Virus record (IMG/VR): IMGVR_UViG_3300034402_000018
Span: 1-63,082 of that record
Reading direction: 5' to 3' (one strand)
DNA length: 63,082 nt
Source of the DNA: a virus
Below are positions 1 through 8,635 of this stretch, in pieces. The translations under genes and the position numbers were made by a program. Below the pieces are notes generated by a model. The model had not been told where the DNA came from. It did not search any database and saw only the letters and a program-made list of their open reading frames with translations. Within the stretch, counting starts at the first letter, position 1. Every line of letters starts with the position of its first letter.

Positions 1-216
1 ATGAGGCCACGCACAGGTAACGATAAAAAGATCGAAATCCGTATCAATCCCGACGTGCATAACGAGCTGTGCGTGCTCGCCGGTGCGAGCAACAAATCTC
101 TGTCTCAGTATCTTCGCGATATGATCTCAGCCAACCTCGCCGTCAATTCCCCCCTTCTTGCCAACCTCCGCAGACAGTCCGGCCAGGCCCCCCACCAGTC
201 CATTTCCACCCGATAA
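1..216 (+). CDS. Small ribbon-helix-helix (Arc/CopG/HicB-like) protein
   Basis: The 71-residue product has the pattern of a ribbon-helix-helix fold: a strand (KIEIRINPDVHNEL), a helix, and a second helix ending SLSQYLRDMI. Such proteins bind DNA as dimers and usually act as repressors or antitoxins. The C-terminal third is polar and probably disordered. The ATG is the first base of the window. If the molecule is circular, this frame is open through the window end and joins the helix-turn-helix gene at 62942 with no stop, so the two could be one 118-residue protein. Family level is likely; the exact role is unknown. Confidence 0.6.
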   Translation: MRPRTGNDKKIEIRINPDVHNELCVLAGASNKSLSQYLRDMISANLAVNSPLLANLRRQSGQAPHQSISTR

Positions 217-261
217 CTCCCTGCTCTCTCCCATTATATAGGAAGGGAGGGCGGGTACTTT

Positions 262-288
262 ATTGCACTCAGTCGAGTTGAGTGCGAT
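262..288. promoter_or_regulatory. 10-bp inverted repeat upstream of the early operon
   Basis: ATTGCACTCA (262-271) faces TGAGTGCGAT (279-288) across a 7-nt loop, with one T-G wobble if read as RNA. It lies in the gap between the first two genes, after an AT-rich stretch (TTATATA near 233). It could be an operator or a leader hairpin; it is not followed by a T-run, so it is a poor terminator. Confidence 0.35.
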
Positions 289-321
289 CTATCAGTCTCT
301 CAGTGACGCGGAGAAGTGGCG

Positions 322-645
322 ATGCAGAGGTACACAAATATCACAATTGCAACCACCAATCAAGAGGAGTACATCCAGGCGATTGAGTGCGCTGCACGTC
401 GGTGCCAGTGCCCCGGGATTGCCGGGGAGATTGCGGAAGCCGTCTATGGCTTGAGAGCTGAGTCTGTTGCACTTAACAGGGTTAAGCTGGACATTGAGGC
501 CGCTATACGCTGTTTGAAAGTTGGGGAGGAGAAGGCGCTCGACAAGAAGTTCAAGGCCAAAAAGAATGACCACGATCGTGTAGCTATGATCTACAAGCAC
601 CGTGCTGCGCCCACTACGCAGCACGGAGGCGAGAGGAGAAAGTGA
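322..645 (+). CDS. Hypothetical early protein, basic C-terminus
   Basis: 107 residues, not recognised. The middle looks helical and the last 40 residues are lysine/arginine rich, ending HGGERRK, so nucleic-acid binding is possible. I prefer ATG 322 over GTG 316 because GGAG at 310-313 is 8 nt before the ATG but only 2 nt before the GTG. Its stop (TGA 643-645) overlaps the ATG of the next small gene in a TGATG arrangement, implying coupled translation. Confidence 0.65.
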   Translation: MQRYTNITIATTNQEEYIQAIECAARRCQCPGIAGEIAEAVYGLRAESVALNRVKLDIEAAIRCLKVGEEKALDKKFKAKKNDHDRVAMIYKHRAAPTTQHGGERRK

Positions 646-806
646 TGCCGCAGAACACGGCGAGCGGTGCCCAGCGCTGGTTCGCACAGCTCTCTCCGCA
701 GCAAAAGATAATGCTGCGGGCGCTGTACGACGCGGCCCTGCGTCGGGGCACAATAATCACTCAGGAGGCACCGAAGTCGCGTCAATTAGAGGCGGTGCGG
801 AGATGA
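645..806 (+). CDS. 53-residue hypothetical protein just before the helicase
   Basis: An ATG at 645 overlaps the previous stop as TGATG, and the frame ends at TGA 804-806, which overlaps the helicase ATG (803) as ATGA. The peptide starts MPQNTASGAQRWFAQLSPQQ and looks helical with a basic end. The chain of two overlaps and the ribosome site GAGAGGAG upstream make it a likely real gene although it is short. It also fixes the helicase start. Function unknown. Confidence 0.6.
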   Translation: MPQNTASGAQRWFAQLSPQQKIMLRALYDAALRRGTIITQEAPKSRQLEAVRR

Positions 807-2572
807 CTGCGTCCGCCACCACTTCCCCTGAGCCGCGTATCTGGCTTGAGGGTGACACAGTCTGCTTTATGTTTCCCCCTATAGCGGGGATCAGGGCTCT
901 TGCCGCATCGCTAGGGGCGGCCCACCACCCGGCGTCGGGACGTTATGAGTTACAGTTGAGACCGTCCAAAGGCTCAGCGATTGCACGCCTGGCTCAAGCT
1001 GCCGGGTGGTTGAGCCTGCCGGCCGAGGTAGAGCGACGCCTGGAGGAGTTTGCCGACCATATTCGACAGAATATTGAGGGCTCGAATGCATTGGAGGCCG
1101 GGGAACCCATCGAGATACCAGGCCTGGCAAGACCGCTACACCCCTTCCAGCAGGCAGGCGTGCGCTACATGCTCCGCAATCCTCGTACATTAGTGGGCGA
1201 CCAACAGGGGCTCGGCAAGACGGTTGAGACGATAGCTGCCCTTCTCAAGCAAGATGCTTTTCCCGCTCTTATTGTCTGCCCGGCATCTGTAAAGCATGTA
1301 TGGGCTGGTGAATGGGGAGCATTTGCGCCCAATGTTTCGGTACAGGTAGTCGAGGGGCGGGCACCTGTCAAGTTTACGGCTGATGTAGTGATAGCGAACT
1401 ACGACGTCTTGGCTGCCCATGTTCGAGCTTTCCGACAATACGGCTTGAGGGCAGCGGCGGCGGACGAGGCACACCTGTTAAAGCACAAAGAAACACGTCG
1501 TGCCCAGGCAGTAAAGGCGCTCACGACTACGTTGGATGTGATTTATTTGTTGAGCGGCACCCCTGTCCCCAACAAACCTGTTGAACTCACAAATCTTCTG
1601 GATATTCTGGGCTATCTTGATGCTTTTGGCGGTTACTGGGCCTTTGTACGACGTTATTGTGATCCCCGGCGAAATCAATATGGCTGGGATCTTTCCGGCG
1701 CCGCCAACCTCCGGGAGCTTCACGATAAGCTGCGTGCTATTTGCATGCTGCGACGCACTACGCGCGATGTGCTCACCGAGCTTCCTGCCGTCCAGCGAGC
1801 AGCGCTCCCTGTCGACATAGACAATAGGGTTGAATATCGTCAGGCAGAAACGCAGTTGTTGCGGTACATCTATGAAAAGGCAATGCAGGACCAGGCTTTC
1901 CAGGCACGCATAGCCGAACTGCCCGAGCATGAGCAAAAACGGTGCAGGTCTGAATACGCGAGTGATAAAGCTCGAAAAGCGGCCAGGGCAGAAGTGCTGG
2001 TTCGTATCGAAACACTCAAGCAGTTGGCCGCTGCCGGCAAAATGCGGGCCGTCGCTGAGTGGATAGACAACTACCTGGCGGGCACCGACGATAAGCTGCT
2101 GATATTTGCCACCCACGTTGCTGTTCAGCACGCGCTATATGCTCGTTACCCTGATTCCGTTACGGTTTTCGCGGAGCACTCTTCGGAAGAACGTGTGAGC
2201 GCGGTCACTCGCTTTCAAACAGATCCTACCGCTCGCCTGGCTATCATGTCTTTGCAGGCAGGCGGTGTCGGCCTGACTATGACGGCTGCTCGACATGTTC
2301 TTTTTGTGGGATATGGGTGGCGTTCGATTGACCATGACCAGGCTGAGAGCCGAGCCTATGGCAGATTGAATGATCCCCACCCGATAACTTCGTATTGGGC
2401 GGTGGGTCGTGACACTATCGATGAGCAGATTGTTGCTTTGCTGGAAAGTAAGCGGGCTGTCACTGAAATGATTACCGATGGGGTTATGCAGGACAACAGC
2501 GGCTCCGTCTTGACTGATCTTATGCGGCAATACGAAGCGAGGGCGAGGGAAACATATGGCAGCTCAAATTAA
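803..2572 (+). CDS. SNF2-family (superfamily 2) DNA helicase/translocase
   Basis: 589 residues. Motif I GDQQGLGKT lies near residue 132, motif II DEAH near 221, motif III SGTP near 251, and the C-terminal motif VI region QAESRAYGR near 515. The two RecA lobes and these motifs match SNF2/SMARCAL1-like ATPases, which translocate on double-stranded DNA and remodel forks; phages encode them among replication and recombination genes. The frame is open further upstream to 602, but the ATG at 803 overlaps the preceding stop as ATGA and begins MTASATTSPEPRI, the natural start. An N-terminal HARP-like or accessory domain of about 100 residues precedes motif I. The product is cytoplasmic. Confidence 0.85.
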   Translation: MTASATTSPEPRIWLEGDTVCFMFPPIAGIRALAASLGAAHHPASGRYELQLRPSKGSAIARLAQAAGWLSLPAEVERRLEEFADHIRQNIEGSNALEAGEPIEIPGLARPLHPFQQAGVRYMLRNPRTLVGDQQGLGKTVETIAALLKQDAFPALIVCPASVKHVWAGEWGAFAPNVSVQVVEGRAPVKFTADVVIANYDVLAAHVRAFRQYGLRAAAADEAHLLKHKETRRAQAVKALTTTLDVIYLLSGTPVPNKPVELTNLLDILGYLDAFGGYWAFVRRYCDPRRNQYGWDLSGAANLRELHDKLRAICMLRRTTRDVLTELPAVQRAALPVDIDNRVEYRQAETQLLRYIYEKAMQDQAFQARIAELPEHEQKRCRSEYASDKARKAARAEVLVRIETLKQLAAAGKMRAVAEWIDNYLAGTDDKLLIFATHVAVQHALYARYPDSVTVFAEHSSEERVSAVTRFQTDPTARLAIMSLQAGGVGLTMTAARHVLFVGYGWRSIDHDQAESRAYGRLNDPHPITSYWAVGRDTIDEQIVALLESKRAVTEMITDGVMQDNSGSVLTDLMRQYEARARETYGSSN

Positions 2573-2771
2573 GAACGACCGGGCAGACACTCTCCTTGAG
2601 CAAGCAGAGCTCGTCGATTTACCCCAGGAGACCTGGCACGACGTTGCAACTTCCAACCTGGCTGCCGCTTACCTTGTGCTCCCAAGCGCCGCTGTTGCCG
2701 ACCATATCCGCGAGCATATAGCTGTAATTCAGCGGGAGCTGCGCTGGATGAAGGAGCATGTCGTCATATGA
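2556..2771 (+). CDS. Hypothetical protein, 71 residues
   Basis: Not recognised. An acidic N-terminal half is followed by a helix rich in alanine, leucine and histidine (DHIREHIAVIQRELRWMKEH). It starts inside the last 17 nt of the helicase gene and its own end overlaps the next start by 4 nt, so it belongs to the same translational chain. It may be a small partner of the helicase, but nothing in the sequence proves this. Confidence 0.55.
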   Translation: MAAQIKNDRADTLLEQAELVDLPQETWHDVATSNLAAAYLVLPSAAVADHIREHIAVIQRELRWMKEHVVI

Positions 2772-3133
2772 CAGCTAAAGATGTCACCGACGTGCCCGGC
2801 GGTAAAGGCTACATCGTGCGCGTGAGCGACGCGCACATCCTCGATGACCCGTTTGGCCGAGGCCTGGTGCTGGTCATGCAGATCAAGCGCCCTGTGGAGT
2901 TGCTCGACCAGTGCCTAGTCAAAGTGTGGGACATCAACCCTCTCAAGCGCGGGGCGCTGGCCGAGGCGACCGCCGACATGGCGAAGTGTGGCATCAGCTT
3001 GAGGAGGATGGTTAGAGGCAACATGACAGGCGATTTGAAGGGGCGCTACCTTGAAGTAAATTACACGGCGCCCCCCTCTGGGTCCAACAATGACTTCGTT
3101 GAGATCGTGCGCCGAGTGCGGTTACCACACTAG
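2768..3133 (+). CDS. Hypothetical early protein, 121 residues
   Basis: A mostly beta-strand protein: repeated short strands such as GKGYIVRVSDAHIL and GLVLVMQIKRPVEL, with a C-terminal NDFVEIVRRVRLPH. The layout is compatible with a small OB-like or DUF669-like phage replication protein, but I cannot assign it to a family. It starts at ATG 2768 overlapping the upstream stop (ATGA) and sits between the helicase and the SSB-like gene. Confidence 0.5.
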   Translation: MTAKDVTDVPGGKGYIVRVSDAHILDDPFGRGLVLVMQIKRPVELLDQCLVKVWDINPLKRGALAEATADMAKCGISLRRMVRGNMTGDLKGRYLEVNYTAPPSGSNNDFVEIVRRVRLPH

Positions 3134-3214
3134 GAGGAAGCCTATAGATTTATCCCTTGCAACACCAGTGACAACGACAGATTTCAACCAACTTACTTTA
3201 CGAGGAGAAATACA

Positions 3215-4237
3215 GTGGGAAGTTTTGCAGACACAATCGGCCAAACAGACGTTCCGGTAGTAGAGAGCGGCATGACCTACCAGGGGCCGCCACGGTTCAA
3301 CTTCATCAACGGCAAGCGCCTCACGGGCACCCAGTACCCCGACGTGCCCAGCGACTTCTATATCAGGGAGCGCGAGCTCAAGGGCATGGTGCCGGGTGCG
3401 CCCTGGAAGAGCCAGCAGGGGCGGTTTGCGGGCAACTCCGACGAGATCGGTTACCAGGCCCCCTCTCTCAACATCATCATCATCTCCCGCCGTTCCCAGC
3501 CCTTCCGGCAGATAGACCTGCCCAACAACAAGAAGGGGCGCGAATGGCACACCAGGTGGATATACCCGAATGCTACCCCCGAGGAGATCCGCGCCGCCGG
3601 CGGCACCGCACCTTCCGAGTCGGTCCACACGGAGTACCTCTGCCTCGCAGAGGGCCTCTACGACCCAGGCTCGGTCGCCACCTTCCTGCACCACGCTCGT
3701 GCAGCGGAAGGCAACGGCGAGGTCATAGACGCCTCCTTCTTCGACGGCCTGGGCCTTTCTGTCTGGACCATGAAAGGCTCGACGGGCATGGGCGTGGACG
3801 CTGCGCTCAAGCTCTACCGCGAGACGCTTTTGCGCGAGGCATCGAAAATCGCCTCCCAGGCCAAGGGCACGGCCACCAATCTGCCCGACTGGGCGTTCTC
3901 CCTCCCCTTCGGCCCCAAGGTCGATAAGAAGGGCAAGCCCGTGTTCGAGCAGAACAAGAAGTTTCAAACGGTGTATACCAACCCGCCCACCATCTACCTG
4001 CCCGAAAAGGTCGACAACGATCTGATCGAGAAACACTACGTGGGTGCCGATATGCTGGCTCTGTGCGGCTACATCTACCGTGCCTACCGTGACTGGCGCA
4101 ACACCATGCAGGTCAACAAGGCGTTCGAGGACGCCCAGCCACAGCGACCTGTCTTTGGGAGCGTACCTGGCGGGCGAGCGGCAGCGGGCAATGGTCACGG
4201 TGATATGGATGTCGATGACATCCCATTCCACTACTAA
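3215..4237 (+). CDS. Putative single-stranded-DNA-binding protein with SSB-like acidic tail
   Basis: 340 residues starting at GTG 3215 after AGGAG at 3203-3207. The body is not an obvious bacterial SSB, but the last residues, DMDVDDIPFHY, mimic the DDDIPF tail by which SSB proteins recruit replication partners. A flexible glycine/alanine/proline linker (about residues 305-325) precedes the tail, as in SSBs. The region around residues 80-110 is rich in basic and aromatic residues. Position among helicase and loader genes fits a replication role. The body could instead belong to an uncharacterised phage family. Confidence 0.55.
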   Translation: MGSFADTIGQTDVPVVESGMTYQGPPRFNFINGKRLTGTQYPDVPSDFYIRERELKGMVPGAPWKSQQGRFAGNSDEIGYQAPSLNIIIISRRSQPFRQIDLPNNKKGREWHTRWIYPNATPEEIRAAGGTAPSESVHTEYLCLAEGLYDPGSVATFLHHARAAEGNGEVIDASFFDGLGLSVWTMKGSTGMGVDAALKLYRETLLREASKIASQAKGTATNLPDWAFSLPFGPKVDKKGKPVFEQNKKFQTVYTNPPTIYLPEKVDNDLIEKHYVGADMLALCGYIYRAYRDWRNTMQVNKAFEDAQPQRPVFGSVPGGRAAAGNGHGDMDVDDIPFHY

Positions 4238-4294
4238 CATCTGTAGTAGGCGCGGAGCTCAAAAAATGCGCTCCGCGCCGGAGGGGAATTGGAA

Positions 4295-4585
4295 ATGGCC
4301 GAAACACAGAGGCCCTCGATAGGGCGAATCGTTCACTATGTGGCCAGGAAGAACGGCACAGCAGATACTAAATGCCAGGCGGCAATCATCACGGCTGTCA
4401 ATGACAACGAGACGGTCAATCTCCAGGTTTTCAACGACGGCCCCAATGACGGGTGGTCTGACTTCGACGGCTCAAATTGGAAGGGCCAGGTGGGCTTCGC
4501 AGCTGCGGAGAAACGTGTCGGAGAACACCTCATGCTGGCCGAGCGGCTGGACCTTAACACCTGGCACTGGCCTGAGCGCGTCTAA
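4295..4585 (+). CDS. Conserved small phage protein, SH3/beta-barrel-like
   Basis: 96 residues. The pattern GRIVHYVARKNG, CQAAIITAV, VNLQVFNDG and WHWPE recurs in small proteins of many siphoviruses whose function is unknown; predicted as a small beta barrel. I chose ATG 4295 because GAGGGG (4281-4286) lies 8 nt upstream; a TTG at 4289 is too close. A 50-nt gap separates it from the SSB-like gene. Confidence 0.6.
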   Translation: MAETQRPSIGRIVHYVARKNGTADTKCQAAIITAVNDNETVNLQVFNDGPNDGWSDFDGSNWKGQVGFAAAEKRVGEHLMLAERLDLNTWHWPERV

Positions 4586-4614
4586 CTTCCCTCTACCACA
4601 ACCAGGAGCTTCCA

Positions 4615-4914
4615 GTGGCAGCGAAGAAGCGAAAGATACCACTCTACGCCGCTTGTAGGGTGGTCACCACCACAGTGGCCGAAGCAGGCCCATGCACGTT
4701 CTGCAACAATAACGTCGAGTATTCGGGCGTTGTGCGCCGAGACGATGTTATCTACTCCCTTCGCTGGCGCAAGAACTCCCAGGTCGAGCACTCAATCAAC
4801 TTCTGCGACATATGCGCAGAATACAACGCTACCCTTCTCATGAAGGCGAAGGCAGCCTACGAGAAGGGGGCGCAAGGCGCTGCCCAGGTAGCCCAGGAAG
4901 CGTCGATCCTGTGA
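4615..4914 (+). CDS. Zinc-ribbon-like small protein
   Basis: 99 residues from GTG 4615. Two CxxC pairs (CTFC near residue 27 and CDIC near 65) are spaced as in a four-cysteine zinc ribbon. The C-terminal 30 residues form an alanine-rich helix. Role unknown; similar CxxC proteins recur through this early region. Its TGA stop overlaps the next start (GTGA). Confidence 0.6.
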   Translation: MAAKKRKIPLYAACRVVTTTVAEAGPCTFCNNNVEYSGVVRRDDVIYSLRWRKNSQVEHSINFCDICAEYNATLLMKAKAAYEKGAQGAAQVAQEASIL

Positions 4915-5420
4915 AGAGGGGCGCACCGCACCTGGGCCTGACTGCGCGCGTCGAAATGGCGGGGAACGTGTGGTGCCGGGCAACACGCCTGGCGTTGCTT
5001 CCCGTGGACGACGAGGCCCCGACACCCAGACTGCACCCGGCGAGCGCCACGGACTTTGACTACGACGCCCTGTGGGCAGCCGTCGCCAAACGCTTCGACG
5101 TGGTGCTCACCTGGTCGAGCAGGGACTATGTAAACGAGCGCCGGGCGGTCAAGGCTATTCTCGATGCCTACACCAACGGCTCGAGGCCCGACAACGCGGA
5201 GCTACTCGACTTCCTGGCGTTCATGGAGACCACCTGGCGGTCGGACGAGTACGCTCTACCGACCTTCCACAGGTACGGCAAGCACTTCGGCTCCTGGCGT
5301 TCCCGGGGCAGGCCGAAGAAAGAGGAGAAAAAAGATGCATCCAAAGGGGCAGGGCGAGGCAAAGTTACCTCATCCTGGGACAAACATTACGAACTCAACC
5401 CAGGCGGAGGAGCCGCTTAG
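4911..5420 (+). CDS. Hypothetical protein preceding the helicase loader
   Basis: 169 residues if started at GTG 4911, which overlaps the previous stop as GTGA; the frame is open upstream but there it runs inside the zinc-ribbon gene. The middle (about residues 40-130) is helical with many aromatic and acidic residues; the end carries a basic stretch GRPKKEEKKD and a glycine-rich tail. Its last 86 nt overlap the start of the DnaC-like gene. A DnaD-like or initiator role next to a loader is conceivable but not shown. Confidence 0.55.
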   Translation: MKRGAPHLGLTARVEMAGNVWCRATRLALLPVDDEAPTPRLHPASATDFDYDALWAAVAKRFDVVLTWSSRDYVNERRAVKAILDAYTNGSRPDNAELLDFLAFMETTWRSDEYALPTFHRYGKHFGSWRSRGRPKKEEKKDASKGAGRGKVTSSWDKHYELNPGGGAA

Positions 5421-6411
5421 CCCGCAGCAGATAGCGCTCCAGGTAATAAGGACGCCGCCCGTGGAGATACAGTCTCTGCAAATCTGGCGGGGGCCTATCG
5501 ATGCCCGGTGGTACCGCGAGCCTGTTGTGCCGAAGGGCGATGAAGAGACTGTGCTGCGCCGGCTATACAAGCACACGCTGGCGAACCCGCAGATAGTAAG
5601 TGCGGGCACCCCCAACCTCAATGCCGGTACCTTTGTGACGTTTGTGCAGCCCTGCATGGGCGATAGCTGCGAGGGTTATCTGCTTTACCGCTACGGCCCT
5701 GATGGGGAATATGCAAAGCAGGTGCCGTGCCCGTTCCACCTGAACAGGTTCTCCGGCAATGAGGAACCTGTTGAGGACTTAGACCCGAGCGGGCATGAAG
5801 CCATGCAGCAGCGCCGAGAGGTCATCTACCAGGAAGCCGACGTGCCCGTCTTCTTCCAGCCCTACACCCTGGAGAATTGGCCCGGCAGCGACATAGAAGC
5901 CCGCAGCCGCGCCTTCGACTACTGCAGGCAGGCTACCGTCACCAGCGGCCTGCTGGTCATGGGGCGGTTCGGCGTGGGCAAGACCTCGCTCGCGGTGAGT
6001 ATCATTGCCGAGCGCACCAGGCGCTACGGCGACTCGGCCCTCTTCATCACGGCTCCGGATCTATTAGATGGGCTGCGCCAGGGCGGGTTCGACGCCAACG
6101 AGGAGTTTCTCACCAAGCTCCGAAGGCGGCGCCTGCTGGTGATAGATGACCTGGGTGCGGAGCGGAGCAACAAAGAGTGGGCGCAAGAGCAGCTCTGGAA
6201 GGTCATCGGCTACCGCCACGACCACCGGCTGGCGACGGTCTGCACGACCAACCTGCAGTCGTCGCTTATTTGGGAGAAGCTAGGCTGGACGCTGCCCGAT
6301 GATAGCGACACGTTAGAGGACCGGGCGGGTGAGCGCCTGGTGCAGCGCTTCCTCGATAAGGAAGCGTTTGAGATTGTAGTGGTGGGCGGGCGCAACCTGC
6401 GCACCAAGTAG
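5335..6411 (+). CDS. DnaC-like AAA+ helicase loader
   Basis: 358 residues. Walker A is GRFGVGKTS (about residue 208) and Walker B is LLVIDDLGAE (about 268), followed by a sensor-like CTTN (about 304), the signature of DnaC/IstB AAA+ ATPases that load replicative helicases. The N-terminal part has CMGDSCEG and CPFH, a probable zinc-binding module (about residues 106-134). I chose ATG 5335 because AGAGGAG lies 7 nt upstream; the frame is open before that without a good site. It likely loads the DnaB-like helicase encoded at 12752. Confidence 0.8.
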   Translation: MHPKGQGEAKLPHPGTNITNSTQAEEPLSPQQIALQVIRTPPVEIQSLQIWRGPIDARWYREPVVPKGDEETVLRRLYKHTLANPQIVSAGTPNLNAGTFVTFVQPCMGDSCEGYLLYRYGPDGEYAKQVPCPFHLNRFSGNEEPVEDLDPSGHEAMQQRREVIYQEADVPVFFQPYTLENWPGSDIEARSRAFDYCRQATVTSGLLVMGRFGVGKTSLAVSIIAERTRRYGDSALFITAPDLLDGLRQGGFDANEEFLTKLRRRRLLVIDDLGAERSNKEWAQEQLWKVIGYRHDHRLATVCTTNLQSSLIWEKLGWTLPDDSDTLEDRAGERLVQRFLDKEAFEIVVVGGRNLRTK

Positions 6412-6424
6412 GAGGGGAAAGAAA

Positions 6425-7501
6425 ATGGCGCAGAACACAGGGGTTGGGCCCAGGCCCGGCTGGGAAGTGATCAATAAAAGGCTGGCGACTTCGCAACATA
6501 ATGTGGCACAGCAAGGACCAATGATGTCTGACATGTCCAATGGGCAAACGGCGTCAGGCACAGCACGGGTTTATACCCATGATAGGAAACATTGGCCTGA
6601 AGATGCACCGCATTACGTAGCGCCTATTGAGGACGGTGAGGAGGACAAGCCTAAAGATCCTGGGGTTGCAACGAAGGCCAAGTTCCTCGGCGAGTGGGAC
6701 AAAGTTGGCAGGGAGCTGGCCGATACATTGGAAGCTGCGCTCTCCCACCATCTAGGGTTGGAGGATAAAGTCCGGCAGCTAGAGGAGAGTAACGGCAGGC
6801 TGCGAGTTGCCTTTGCTAGTTCTATGAAATCCGAGATGAGGTTGCAGGGGGAGGTTAACGCCGCTAACGGTCGGATAGTTGATCTCAAAAAGCGACTGGA
6901 GGACACGGTGCTTGCATACGAAGAAGAGATCTCAGCAACCAGGGCTGCCGTAGGAAGGACTTTGAAAAGGGAGGCTAAGGCTTACTCAGCATTGAGGGAC
7001 CTTCGCGAGCACCTGGAAGCAGGCGAAAGCTCAATGTTGAAGCTCGAGGAGGACCTTGACGCGAAGGACAAAACGATAGAGCGCCTTGTGAAGCGCATCG
7101 AGCGCAAGGACGAGATCGCCTACAGGCTGCGTGTGCAGGCCAAGTTCTATCAGGACCAGGTGGAAGGCTCCCCGGAGATCCGCGACGACCTGTGGAGTTT
7201 CGTCATCTTCATGGAGCAGGAGCTGCGGCGGCACGACGAAGAGCGTGGGAAGACGGGCTGGCACGACATGGGGTTTGAGCCCCTCTTTTGCATGCTGTGG
7301 GAGCACGCCGATCGCCTTCACAAACTGCGGCCCGCGCTGAATGAGGCCGTGGGCCCGACCTACCATCGGGACATTATGGCGCGGTGTGTGGATATAGCCA
7401 ACATGGCGATGATGATTGCTACCAACATCCAGCGCCACATCGACTCGGCTAACGCATCCGAGCCTGCGGTGCGTGTGGAGGCCGCAGATGGAGACGATTA
7501 A
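6425..7501 (+). CDS. Coiled-coil protein with C-terminal MazG-like domain
   Basis: 358 residues. Residues about 75-240 form a long charged coiled coil. The C-terminal region (about 270-345) reads GWHDMGFEPLF ... RDIMARCVDIANMAMMIATN, the spacing of all-alpha NTP pyrophosphohydrolase-like (MazG-type) domains found in phages, with an acidic DIA core. If active it would trim nucleotides; the coiled coil may assemble it. The conventional ExxE metal ligands are not clearly all present (EHADRLHKLRP), so activity is uncertain. Ribosome site GGAGGGG precedes ATG 6425. Confidence 0.6.
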   Translation: MAQNTGVGPRPGWEVINKRLATSQHNVAQQGPMMSDMSNGQTASGTARVYTHDRKHWPEDAPHYVAPIEDGEEDKPKDPGVATKAKFLGEWDKVGRELADTLEAALSHHLGLEDKVRQLEESNGRLRVAFASSMKSEMRLQGEVNAANGRIVDLKKRLEDTVLAYEEEISATRAAVGRTLKREAKAYSALRDLREHLEAGESSMLKLEEDLDAKDKTIERLVKRIERKDEIAYRLRVQAKFYQDQVEGSPEIRDDLWSFVIFMEQELRRHDEERGKTGWHDMGFEPLFCMLWEHADRLHKLRPALNEAVGPTYHRDIMARCVDIANMAMMIATNIQRHIDSANASEPAVRVEAADGDD

Positions 7502-7730
7502 GCAAGATCCCGCCGAAAAGGACGTCCTGGAGAAAGCGCAGGAGGCCGCGGCAGCGGTCGACCCTAGCGGCTTGATGGGTCTCCTAGGCTTCGGCGGCGG
7601 CATCAGCAGGTTCCGGTTTGGGACTTACTCGCGGCGTAAGTACAAAGAGAACCGCAAGCGGCGCGAGCGTGAGCGGGCGAAGGCAGCGCGGTATACCAAG
7701 CAGCAGCAGCGAAGGAGGGCAAAGCGATGA
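7488..7730 (+). CDS. Small basic hypothetical protein
   Basis: 80 residues starting METIKQDPAEK at ATG 7488, inside the end of the MazG-like gene. The C-terminal half is strongly basic (RRKYKENRKRRERERAK and a KQQQRRRAKR tail), and a glycine-rich hydrophobic patch (GLMGLLGFGGGIS) lies in the middle. It may bind nucleic acid or a membrane; unknown. It overlaps the next gene by 4 nt. Confidence 0.55.
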   Translation: METIKQDPAEKDVLEKAQEAAAAVDPSGLMGLLGFGGGISRFRFGTYSRRKYKENRKRRERERAKAARYTKQQQRRRAKR

Positions 7731-7930
7731 CGTTCGATTTCAGAGAATTCATGCTGGCAAACGGTATGGACCATGTGGTCGACACCGGGGTGCTGCAGCG
7801 TATAGGCATCACCAACCCGCACGAAGAGACCGAGGAAGGTTATCTGGTGTACAACGTGGACGACAACGGCGGCTGCAACTCGGGTGGCGAGGACCAGGGA
7901 GGCCGTACATGGACGGAGCCGAAGTCGTGA
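7727..7930 (+). CDS. Hypothetical protein, 67 residues
   Basis: Short acidic protein, unrecognised, starting at ATG 7727 (ATGA overlap with the previous stop). The end is glycine/asparagine rich (VDDNGGCNSGGEDQGG). The next gene starts within it at 7909. Confidence 0.5.
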   Translation: MTFDFREFMLANGMDHVVDTGVLQRIGITNPHEETEEGYLVYNVDDNGGCNSGGEDQGGRTWTEPKS

Positions 7931-8352
7931 GCGCGGGCACCTATATTGACCCTAAACGCGAAGACGTGGAGGTTGTCTACTGCCTCACCGAGCGTGGCAT
8001 GATGCGCCCCTGCGGGCTCATCGACCACGCCAAGCATATCTTCCAGTTCAGGGGTCATCTGCGGCGCTTCTACTATCTGCGGGCCCACAAGCTGACGCTC
8101 TCGGCGGCGTTGTGGGACAGGCTGATCGTCATGGATCCTCCCATCCAGTGGCTGGAGTTTATAGACGTCGGCGCCAACGTGGTTTACCGAATTTTGATGG
8201 AGCACGCCATGCGATACGGCTCTCCCTACGATGGGTGGCTCAGCCCGCGCTGGGGCATCCCTTACACGCTGGCGGAGATAGCGGACGCCCGCGGGGAGAT
8301 AATCAAGCATTCCAACTTGCCAAGGGGGGTGGGGCATGCCGTTACACGCTAA
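7909..8352 (+). CDS. Hypothetical protein, 147 residues
   Basis: Starts at ATG 7909 with AGGGAGG at 7896-7902; the frame is open upstream but without a good start. The protein is globular, rich in aromatic residues, with repeated hydrophobic helices (HKLTLSAALWDRLIV, VVYRILMEHAMRYG). No family recognised. It overlaps the next gene by 17 nt. Confidence 0.55.
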   Translation: MDGAEVVSAGTYIDPKREDVEVVYCLTERGMMRPCGLIDHAKHIFQFRGHLRRFYYLRAHKLTLSAALWDRLIVMDPPIQWLEFIDVGANVVYRILMEHAMRYGSPYDGWLSPRWGIPYTLAEIADARGEIIKHSNLPRGVGHAVTR

Positions 8353-8635
8353 CCTGGCCTGGACGCTTGAATGCGACAACTGCACGCGCACTGTTGGGTG
8401 GTCCGGCAAGGGCGGTTTGCCCGAGGGTTGGGCGCTGGTCATGCGAGGCAATGAGTCGCTGGCCTTCTGCACGCTGGAGTGCGAGTCCATCTACTGCCGG
8501 CAGGAGTCCCGCGAGATGATCACCATACCCTGGAGCGGCACCGGCACTATCGAGACGGAGGAGACCGGCGGAAACGAGAGGGTAGTTTCCCTCAACATAA
8601 GCGCAGTGATAGGAGGTAATGATGGCAAAGGTTGA
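8336..8635 (+). CDS. Zinc-finger-like small protein
   Basis: 99 residues. CDNC near residue 13 and a second cluster CTLECESIYC near 45 could form a zinc site. The C-terminal part is polar and beta rich. No family recognised. The stop lies after the AGGAGG that serves the next gene. Confidence 0.5.
   Translation: MPLHANLAWTLECDNCTRTVGWSGKGGLPEGWALVMRGNESLAFCTLECESIYCRQESREMITIPWSGTGTIETEETGGNERVVSLNISAVIGGNDGKG

Noticed and set aside
4044-4322. Rightward frame across the SSB-like gene end
   Set aside because: It runs out of phase through the SSB-like gene and lacks coding character; GAGGGG supports the start at 4295 in a different frame.
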